From Baffinella frigidus (taxonomy: Eukaryota; Cryptophyceae; Cryptomonadales; Baffinellaceae): a stretch of 12,705 nucleotides of DNA. A model generated the notes under the pieces. It did no database searches. It was not told the DNA's origin and saw nothing but the letters and a program-made list of their open reading frames with translations. The stretch is from the NCBI GenBank assembly GCA_026770585.1, contig MU646671.1, positions 370,158-382,862 on the forward strand, written 5' to 3'. The position numbers and the translations under genes are program-made. Positions 1 to 10,200 of the stretch are shown here, in pieces. Positions within the stretch are counted from its first letter, which is position 1; each line of letters opens with the position of its first letter.

Positions 1-66
1 CTCTCTCTCTCTCTCTCTCCCTCCCTCTCTCTCCCTCTCCCTCTCTCTCCCTCTCCCTCTCTCTCC

Positions 67-100
<34 letters not shown>
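1..100. repeat. (CT)n microsatellite with CCCT interruptions
   Basis: Almost pure CT with scattered CCCT. On the coding strand this is (GA)n just inside the intron after exon 16. Confidence 0.95.
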
Positions 101-101
<1 letters not shown>

Positions 102-113
102 GGGGGGCGTTAC

Positions 114-188
114 CCCCGGGCACATCTCGCGGAGGAGGTGCACGTTGTCTTTGCCGTCGAGCGCGGAGTTGGGCTCCGGTGCCACGAC
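114..188 (-). CDS. LRR gene exon 16 (after the LRR domain; gene continues off the left edge)
   Basis: Seventy-five nucleotides, 25 codons, phase 0: VVAPEPNSALDGKDNVHLLR then EMCPG. Acceptor is CCCTAAACACAG|GTC; donor GTAACG follows a CCCGGG. It has no LRR core, so it probably starts the C-terminal part. Copies with the same acceptor at 352-395 and 568-588. Confidence 0.75.
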
Positions 189-3100
189 CTGTGTTTAGGG
201 TTTGGGGTTTAGGGTTGAGGGTTGAGGGTTGAGGGTTGAGGGAGGGTTCGGGGTTCAGGGTTCAGAAACGTTAGTGGTTAGTATATGTATCGTTAGGGGT
301 TAGTGTGTCGTTAGGGTTCCGTATATATACGTATCGTTAGGGGTTAGTTAGTTGTCTTTGCCGTCGAGCGCGGAGTTGGGCTCGGGAGCCACGACCTGTG
401 TTCAGGGTTTAGGGTTTAGTGTTCAGGGGTTAGAGGTTAGGGTTTGGGGAGGGTTCAGGGTTCAGGGTTCAGAGTGTCGAGGATACAAAGGATACAAATA
501 CGTATCGTGAGGGATCAGAGGGCAGGGAGGGTTTAGTGTTTATGGTTTAGGGAGGGCTTAGGGAGGTGTTGGGCTCCGTCGCCACGATCTGAAAGGGGGT
601 GTGGGGAAAGAGGGTTGGGGGTTGGGGTTTAGGGGTTAGGGAGGGTTTAGGGTTTAGGGATGGGTTAGGTAGGGGTTAGGGGTTAGAGGTTAGGGGTTAG
701 GGGATAGGGAGGGTTTGGAAGTCAGGGAGGGGTTAGGGAGGGTCTAGGGGTTAGGGAGGGTTCCGGCAGGGTTTGGAGTTTAGGGGTTAGGGGGGGTTCA
801 GGGGTTAGGGGGGGCCAGACAGGGTTTAAGGGTTAGGGTTTAGGGTTGTGGGTTTGACCTCAAGAGGGATCTCGCCCTTGACAAGGATCCCGCACCCCCG
901 CATCTCAATGCGCTTCAGCACGCTCGCCTCCCTGCGGGGTGGGGGTTTGGAGTTTAGGGTTCAGTTTTTTTTAATGGGGTTGGGGTTTGGGGTTTGGGGT
1001 TTGGGGTTTGGGGTTTGGGGTTTGAGGTTTGGGGTTTGGGGTTGTGGGGTTTGGGGTTTGGGGTTTAGGGTTTGGGTTTTGGGGTTTCGTGTTTAGTGTT
1101 TCGTGTTTCGGGTGTACCTAACCCCACCAGGACCGTCATAGCACCGTGCTATGACTGGGCAAGTGCCCAATCGGGTTCCCGGACAGCACCAGCTCGCTTC
1201 GGGTTTCGGTCTTCGGGTTTCGGGCTTCGGGTTTCGGGTTCATGGGGTTCGAGTTTCGGGTATATGGATTTCGGGTATATGGGTCAGGGTTCAGGGGTTT
1301 CGGGGTTTCGACTGTACCGGACACCGCCGAGGACTGTCATAGCACCCTCGTGCCCAATCGGGTTTCCGGATAGCACCAGCTCTTGTAGCTGGCATCCCTG
1401 CTTGCGGGTTTGGGGGTTAGGGTTTGCGGTTTACGATGTTTTAGTTGGTTTTAGGGAGGGTTGAGACAGGGTTTGAGGAGGGTTTAGACAAGGTCTAGGG
1501 AGGGTTTAGGGAGGGTTCATGGAGGTTTTATGGGAGGTTTTATGGAGGGTTCAGGGAGGGTTTAGACAGGGTTTAGGAAGGGTTCAGGGAAAGTTGAGGA
1601 AGCTTTGGAGCGTAGGGTTTAGCGGTATGGGTTTAGGGTTTAGGGTCCAGGATTTAGGGTTTCATTCTCCGCTTGTAAAGCGCGTCACTTCCAGGGTTTA
1701 AGGCTTTAGGGTGGGTTTGGGGAGAGGAGGGTTTAGGGAGCAGTTAGGGGAGGGTTTAGACAGGGTTTAGGGGTTACCTCGGACTGCAAAGCGCGCGCGA
1801 TCGGGCGCGGTTTGGGTTTAGGGTTTAGGGTTTAGGGTTTCAGGTCCAGGGTTGAGGGTTTCAACCTCCGATTGTAAAGCGCGCGCGATCGGGAGCGCTG
1901 CGTCCCCCGAGATATCGCAGTTCCCGAGAATCAGCGTGCGGAGCGAGCGCCCCCCCCCCCCCTGGATGCATTTCGCAATCGCCGCGGCCCCGTTTGTACC
2001 GAGCTTGTTCCAGGTCAGGTCGATGTACTGTTTTGGGGTTGCGGGTTTGGTGTTTGGTGTTTGGTGTTTGGGGTTCGGGTTTTGGGTTTTGGGTTTGGGG
2101 TTTGGGGTTTAGGGGTTTTAGGGTTTCGGGTTTCGGGTTTCGGGTTTCGGGTTTCGGGTTTCGGGTTTCAGGTTTCAGGTTTCGGGTGTCGGGTTCAATC
2201 TGGGGAAAAAACAAAGATACACCCACCCACTTACAAACAAAAGTCGATTAGGGTTTAGGGTTTATGGGGTTGCACCTGGAGGACAAAGGCGGGGTGGGTG
2301 AGGGCATTGATGAACGGCTTGGGGGATCGGAGGCGGTTCCAACGCAAGTCCAAGACCTGGTTTGGGGATTAGGGGTTAGATTTGTAGGGTTTGGTTTTTT
2401 TTCGGCTTTGTGTTTTGTGTTTTGTGTTTTTTGGGGGGTTTGGGTTCAGGGTTTCGGGTGTGGGGTGTGGGGTGTGGGGTGTGGGGTTTTGGATGTAGGG
2501 TGTGGGGTTTCGGGTGTGGGGTTTCGGGTGTGGACCTTGAGACCGGAAGCGACGTTGGAGCAGAGCTCGTCAAAGAACTTCGCGATCCCACTGTACACCC
2601 TAAACCCCCACCCCCTAGTCCCTAATCCCCAAACCTACGGCTGTATCAGGGGTGCAGTGTCGGAGTCTCCCTTTAGGGTTTCGCTGTCGGCTTGTAGGGT
2701 TTAGGGTTTCGGGTGTGGACCTTGAGGCCGGAAGCGTCGTTGGAGCAGAGTTCGTCCAAGAACTTCGCGATCCCGCCGTCCATCTATTCTCCTGGTACAA
2801 ATCCTATCCATTACCAAGGACTAACCGAAATTCGCTTCGAAGCTCACTGTGTGGCTAGCAACAGTGGAGTATTTGTGTAGTGAACTTCGTGGCCCCTGGG
2901 GCAACGAAATTTCGTCACCCCAATGAAATTTCGTCACCCCAATGACATTTCGTCACCCCAATGTATCAAGGATTGGGACCTTGAGGCCGGAAGCGTCGTT
3001 GGAGCAGAGCTCGTCGAAGAACTTCGCGATCCCGCTGTCCGTAACCTGTTCGCAGGTTTGGGGTTTAGTGTTTAGGGTTTAGGGTTTTGGGTTTTGGGTT

Positions 3101-4191
3101 TTGGGTTTTGGGTTTTGGGGTTAGATTTTAGGGTTTAGGGTTCAGGGTTAAGGGTTAAGTGTTTGGGGTTTAGGGTTTAGGGTTCCGGGTGTTGGTAAAC
3201 GCAAGTAAGATGCACCTGGTGTTCCAATCCCCAAAATCTCGAGAATTCTCAAATGCATTGCGAAATCTAATGGCTCAAGCGTGGACATGGGACTTTTCCA
3301 ATCATCAATGGCAGGAAGGGTCCGCAAGTCAAGAATCGTATCACGGCCAGAACCGTATTGTAGAATTCGGGTTGGCTTGGATTCGGGGTGGGGTCGGAAA
3401 ATTCGAGAAACTCAAGTTTTATGCCATCTTTTTCATGAGATTGATGACAAGATAGCATCCCCCACCCATAAGATGACACAAAACGGCGCGTTTTCGTCAG
3501 ATTTCCGCCCGACCCGACCCTCAAAAAATTCAAGCCGACCCGGATTCTACAATACCACGATAGAGTGTGGGAAGCGCACCTGGTTGTCCGCGAGGGAGAG
3601 CTGCTCGACCCACGCAGTCTCGGCAAGCTCGCGCCCTATCTCCCCTGATCTCCTACCTTCTTTCTCGACAGTCGCCCGCTGCACCCGAACCCCGAAACCG
3701 TGAACCCCACACCCCAAGCCCCCCGAACCCTACACCTGCAACCCCGAACCCCAACCCGACGAAGAATGCAGAAATGTAGAAAGCGCACCTGGTTATCCGC
3801 GAGGGAGAGTTGTTCGACCCACGCGGTCTCGGCGAGGGCGCCGACGGGATCCCAGCAGAGTGGTCAAACAAATTGACTTTCGACAAACTCGTGACTTTTT
3901 CGTGCGTGCCCTATCTCCAGACACCCCTCATCCCCAGCTTGTTCTTCGACAGATCGATCACCTCCTCGGTACCAATCGGGCCGTGAAAGCACGTGGAAAC
4001 ACTCGATCCCCTATCCCCTCAACCCCCAGAAACCCTAATCCCTAACCCCCTAACCGTCAGCCATCAGTACCTGGTTGTCTGCCAAGGAGAGTTGTTCGAC
4101 CCACGCGGTCTCGGCGAGCGCGCGCCCTATCTCCACACACCCCTCGTCTCCCAGCTTGTTCTTCGAGAGATCGATCACCTTCACCTGAGGT

Positions 4192-4226
<35 letters not shown>

Positions 4227-7200
4227 GAGAGAGAGAATGAGGGGCGCGGGGTCAGTTTTTGGGGTTGAGAGGCGGGTGTGGGTTTGCACTATATCTGGGC
4301 ACCCTCAGGTGTGTGGTTCAGCCCTATCTCCACACACCCCTCGTCTCCCAGCTTGTTTTTCGAGAGATCAATCACTCGCACCTGAGGTTATGAGGGGCGC
4401 GGGGTCAGTTTTGGGGTTTGCAGGTTAGGGTTTGGGGTTTGGGGTTCAGGGGTCGAGGTGCAGGGGTTAGGGTTTAGAGGTTAGAGGTGAGTTATGGCAG
4501 GGCTTGGGATTTAGGGTTTAGGGTTTCGGGTTCAGGGTTTAGGGTTCGGAACACTTGAGAAATCGGACGTTGGAAGCTGAGGCTGGGGTTTAGGGGGGCA
4601 CGCTTCAGGGTTTATGGCTTAGGGTGTAGAGCAGACCGAGCGGGCGCCGGAGGACATGGCGGCAGTGAGGCGCTGCAGCGCCGGGCTTCCCGTTACCTTA
4701 TCCGTAGGAACCCCCCTATGTCCCTACGGGTTGCCTACCGTAGGGTCCTAGGTCTTATCGCTTACGGGTGATTCAAAATCCCTTGGAAGTCCGCTGTGTG
4801 GGTCGGGTGCAGGGGTTCGGGTGCAGACCGAGCGGGCGCCGGATGACATGGCCGGCAGTGAGGCTATGTCCCTACGGTATTGTCTACCGTAGGGCCTACG
4901 GATTATTCACTAGGGGGTTATACGAAACCCCTTCCAAGTCCGCTTTGTGGGTATAGCGGGGCAGACCGAGCGGGCGCCAGATGACATGGCGGCAGTGAGG
5001 CGCTTCAGTAGCCTCAGATTTTTGGGTGTAGGGTGCGCTTCAGAGTTTAGGGTGTAGGGGACAGACCGAGCGGGCGCCAGAGGACATGGCGGCAGTGAGG
5101 CGCTGCAGCGCCGGGCCGACAGCGTTGCCTGCGAGGTGGATCTCCTCGATCTTGCCGTGCCTGGGTTTAGGGTTCGGGGTTTAGGATTGAGGGTTTGGGG
5201 ATTAGGGTTGAGGTTTGGGGCTTAAGATTTAGGGGTTTCCTGCGAGGTGGAACTCCTCGATTTTGCCGTGCCTGCCGTGGGGTGTAGGGGTTTGGTCGGG
5301 AACTGACAAGTGTAAAATCTTGCTTCACTCTACGTACCAAAATACGATATACAATAAGTGGACGCATGAATTGGACGTGACGGTAGTAACGTTTTGTACC
5401 GCCTTCTTACAGCCCGGTACTACTTTCGACAGCTCCGAAGAGGCTCGGAAAGAAGGATTCGGGGGCTGGTTATTACGGGCTGGGGGCTTTGAATGCCCTG
5501 GTGGGTGCTGTAAAAGTTAGGGTGGGGCGGAAAATGACTTGTTGACATCGTCGAAGAGGGCCTAGAATGATGGGGATGGGGGGGCTAGGAATGAGGGAGG
5601 TGGAGGCTGGGAATGTCGACTCCATCGAAGATAAGGGGGTTTCGAAAAGAGGTTGCGGGTGCTGGGAATGCGGGGGGTGGGGGCTGGATATGACTTATAC
5701 ACAGCGCCAAGAGGGTCTATAATGAAGGGGATGCGGGCTGGAAATGAGGGGGGTTAGGGCTGGGAATGTCGACAGCATCGAAGATAAGGGGCTCGAAAAG
5801 AGGGATTTGGGGCTGGAAGGGCTGGGAATGAGGGGGGTTGGGGAATGACTTATCAACAGCGTCAAAGATCGCCTCGCCCCCCTCCTTGGACACATTGTTG
5901 TCTCCGAGGTGCAGGTTCCGAATAACCTGAGGAGTTTGGGGTTTGGGGATTAGGGATTAGGGATGAGGGTTTAGGGATGGGGTTTCGGGATTTGAGTTTA
6001 GGCGCTCGGGATTGGGGATTAGGATTTAGGGTTTGTGGTTTGTGGTTTAGGGTTTGTGGTTTAGGGTTTGTGGTTCAAGGTTTAGGGTTTAGGGTTTAAG
6101 GTTAAGAGATTAGGGTTTCGGGATTGGGGTTTGGGGTTTAAAAACGGGGGTTTAGGGTTTAGGGTGGGCACCTCGTTGGTCGCAATGAACGTCGCTAGTG
6201 CCACGGCTCCGCGGTTGCCCAGCCCTCTGTGGGTGAGGTCAACCTGGTGTAGGGTTTGGGGTTTGGGGTTTGGGGTTTGGGGTTTGGGGTTTGGGGTTTG
6301 GGGTTTGGGGTTTGGGGCTGGGGTTAGGGTTTCGGGTGTCGTGTTTACAGTTTTGGGTTTGGGGTTTATGGTTTTGGGTTCTGGGCGAGGTCTGTCTTGT
6401 TAAGGGTTTATGGTTTCGTGTTTCGGGTGTAGGGGTTAGGACCTCGTGGGCGGGTCCCTGGGACTGAAGGAGCCTCGTGACGCGCGCCGTACGCATGTCG
6501 ACTACGTTCTTGGGGTTCGGATTCCAGGTTTCGGGTTTCGGGTTTCGGATTCCAGGTTTCGGGTTTCGGATTCCAGGTTTCGGGTTTCGGGTTTCGGATT
6601 CCAGGTCTCGGGTGTCGGGTTCACCATTTTGGGTTGAGGCAACCCTAAACCAGGGTTTCGGGTCTCGGGTTGCCTCGTGGGCGGGTCCTTGGGTTGCAGG
6701 AGTTTCGTGACGGGTTTAGGGTTTGGGGTTTAGTGTTGAAGGTCCAGGATTTTTATTTTTTTATTTTGTATTAAGGGTTTATGGTTTCGTGTTTCGTGTT
6801 TCGGGTTACCTCGTGGGCGGGCCCCTGGGACTGCAGGAGTTTCGTGATGGGCGCGGTGCGCATGTCCATGCACTTCTCGAGGTACGCCTGCGCGTGGGGG
6901 TTGGTTAGCCTCGCGAAGGATCCAGATGGTTCCAGAGGGTTCGAGAAGGTTCTAGAAAGTTCGAGCTGGTTCACGAAGGTCACGAGGGTTTAGGGTTTAG
7001 GGTAGGGTTTAGGGTTCTGGGTCAGCGCTTTATCGAATTAGGGGACTGAATCACCTCCTTGCTCCGCTCAAGCATCCGTTCCACACGCCAGGGCACTCGA
7101 AACATCCACTTTTGACATCTTTCAAGGGAAATGCCTTGAATTCTTTCGTCAACCGCGCCAAATCTGGCGCGGATAAGGCGTCGGTTTCCCTCGATCGTTC

Positions 7201-10200
7201 TGGCGTGGTTCGGCGACCCGGTTGACAGACTATTCCAAAGTTGACACGCCGACTCCGTGGTACAAATCCGTCAACTTTGGCACGGGAAAACGCCCGGGCT
7301 CCCCAAACTGGCGAGACCGAATAAGCTGAGGCTGGGGGCATGCGAAACGGCAAGAGCAAATAGTAAAGAGTCAGAAGTAAATAGCAAACAATCACAAGTA
7401 AATAGCAAAGAATCACAAGTAAATAAAACAGCAAAGCATCATGAGTAAATAGCGAAGAATGACCTCCTTGCTCCGCTCAACGTTTTTCAGCGTCTTTTCG
7501 GGGGACTTGAGGCGGGGCAGTCGCTGGCAGCTAGGGGTGACCTCCTTGCTCCGCTCGACGTTGTCCAGCGTCTTCTCGGGGGACTCGGGCGGGGAGGCGG
7601 CTGCCAGCGACCGCCCGAACCTATTTGGGGGGTTTTGGGTTTAGGATTTTGGGGTTTAGGGTTTGGGGTTGAGGGTTGAGGGTTTGGGGTTCGGGGTTTA
7701 GGGGTTATGGTTTATGGTTTGTTGTTTATGGTTTATGGTTTATGGTTTATGGTTTATGGTTTATGGTTTATGGTTTATGGTTTATGGTTTAGGGATTAGG
7801 GATTAGGGTGCTGATGTAGGGTTTAGGGTGCCGGGCAGGGAGGCGGCTGCCAGAGACCGCCCAAACCTGTTTTGGGGGGTTTAGGGTTGAGGATTTTGGG
7901 GTTTAGGGTTCGGGGTTTAGGGTTCGGGGTTTGGGGATTTAGGGGTTTATGGGTTATGTTTTATGTTTTATGTTTTATGTTTTATGGTTTAGGGATTAGG
8001 GTGCTGGTTTAGGGTGCTGGCTTAGGGTGCTGGTTTAGGGTGTGAGGTTCAAGGGATGTGACCTGCTCTGCGTGATGCGGTACCCCCCATCGTCCTCTCC
8101 GAGCGAGTCGCGTTGCCTGAAGGTTGAGGGTTTGGGGTTTAGGGTTTGGGGTTTGGGGTTTGGGGTTTGGGGTTTGGGGTTTGGGGTTTGGGGTTTAGGG
8201 TTTAAGGTTTCGGGTTTCGGGTTTCGGGAGGGTTTAGACAAGGTTTACGGAGGGCTGGCGTGTAGGGTTTAGAGTTTAGGGTTCAGGGTTTAAGGAGGGT
8301 TTAGGGAGGGCTTATACAGGTTTTACACAGGGCTGGCGTTTAGGGTTTCGAGTTTAGGGTTTAGAGCATACCTGAAGTCGAACTCGTGGGCCGGTTCCAC
8401 TTTGGACACAATCGCCTCGTCCAGCTCCAGCCTGGATTCGGGATGAGGGGTTCTTCTTGTTCTTCTTTATTACCCTCACATGGTGTGCGCCATGGGGACC
8501 TCGAGAGAGGCCCCCCAGCCTTGTGATAAGGGGTTGGGGTGGATATGACTGCCTGCTTCGCCGCCGTGAACTCTCCTGTAGAGTGCACTGCCAGGCCGGA
8601 CATTTTGTAAAAGTCAATTCACCCACAAAATCTGTCAACTTAGAAACGAGGTACACGTTTCGTGTACTTCTTTACTACACATTCGCAGGTGAGTTGACTA
8701 AAACAAAAACTCCGGCCTGGCAGTGGAGTGAGGTGTTTAGGGTCCTCGTCGAGCTCGAGCCTGCTTCCGGGTTTCGGATTTTGGGCTTCGGCTTCGGGTT
8801 CCGTGTTTCGGGTTATCCCTTAAGTGCCTGCGACGTCCTGAGACGTCAAAAGGCTCAAATGTCAACTTTGGCATTTTTTAATTAAGCCGCCTCTTAATGG
8901 AAAATTATAAAAAAACACCAGCTTGTCAGGCTCGCTAAGCTGAACAAATCGAGTAATTGGTGCTAAACGACCCGAGAAATTCCTGATTTATGAGACCCGG
9001 AAAACCGTCCTCCGCTAAAATCAAATCCCTACACCTGATTCCTGCTAAAAAAAATGATCACGTACCTTTTTCGGCAGATAAGGGATAGGGGCTCCGTGTT
9101 TCGGGTTAGGGGTTTCGGGTTTCGGGTTTCGGGTTTCGGGTTTCGGGTTCCGGGGTTCGGGTTCCGGGTTCCGGGTTCCGGGTTTCGGGTTTTGAGTTCC
9201 GGGTTTCGGGTTTCGGGCTTCAGGTTCGTGTTTCGGGTTCGGGTTTTGGGCTTCAGGTTTCGGGTTTCGGGAAGCAGAGGTAGGATCTGCCTCGCTCGGA
9301 TTCACGGACTATTCACAAGTTGACGCGCTGGGTCCGAGGTACAACCCCGTCAACTTTTGGCGTGGATGTACCCGCTGGGCCCGCGGGAGATCTCGTCCGG
9401 GATTTCGACTTCGAGCGAGGACGCGCGGCTGGAGGAGCTCCTGGGGGGCGGCGCGGGGGAGGGGGAGACGTCCAGGTGCTTGCCGATCATCGGGAGGAGC
9501 ACCTGCGGAGGTGTTGGGTTGGGCGATAAGTTAATCCGGAGACATGTTTGATTTGAAAGAAAACGGATCCCTATGTGTTCATAGGAGTTGGACGAAGGTT
9601 AATTAGGGCCCTGAGTGAATTTAATTAGGGCAGAATCCGGTTTGACAGTCTTTTTTCTTATAAGTTAAACATGTTCCCGGATGAAAGTCGACGCCGCACC
9701 TCCGGTGCACCCGATAGATTCAGTTGCGCCGCCGCCCCAACGCACTCCGTGAGAAGTCGCTCATGGTGGAGTGTCTTGGCCCAGGAGCTGGAGGAGGCAA
9801 CGTGATCGACTCTGCAACGTTTCCTGACCACCGACAGCAACCCGTGGCAGCTTTTCCCGGGTCCTTGCAAGGATCCGGGATTGTATAAAAGAATCTTGTT
9901 TGTTCCTAGGGCCCTACAGTAGGAAGGTCCAGAGACCTACGAATTGCTGACGGGAGATACCAATGAGATTTCATTGATTTGTACCAGGACCCGAAAGGTT
10001 TCAAACCCCGGGATAAGCTCCTGGTAGTTGCTGGTGGGACCACGATGAGTTTCGACGCCGCACAGGTGCGGGTGCAACCCCTGGCCAAACCCCTTGCACG
10101 CCAGCCTGCCCTGGCACCCGAGGCGATTCCGTTGCGTCCCCGCCCCAACGTGCTCGGGCGTGTCCGGCAGGCCTCCGGTTTCAAGCAGGGCAACGGGTAG

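Noticed and set aside
1-850. A true chromosome end
   Set aside because: Repeats are degenerate, interrupted by exons and microsatellite, and recur throughout the window.
848-2251. Long open frames reading GFGVWGLGFG or GFRVSGFGF on plus, and NPKPETRNPKPE on minus
   Set aside because: They are translations of the 7-bp repeat, open in all frames for lack of stops; they overlap clear LRR exons on minus.
5263-5520. 85-residue plus ORF
   Set aside because: Starts in an antisense exon 9 fragment, ends in the exon 8 array, no recognisable motif.
6131-6403. 90-residue plus ORF
   Set aside because: Most of it is the TTTGGGG array, and the rest is antisense to exon 7.
7358-7459. CRISPR-like array
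   Set aside because: Units are contiguous 21-mers without unique spacers, in a eukaryotic intron.
9656-9870. Minus ORF coding ECVGAAAQLNLSGAPE as an exon
   Set aside because: It is the fused duplicate of 10043-10156 inside intron 1, and adding it breaks the phase match between exons 1 and 2.
9884-9890. TATAAAA as a plus-strand TATA box
   Set aside because: No plus-strand gene follows; it lies inside intron 1 of the minus gene.
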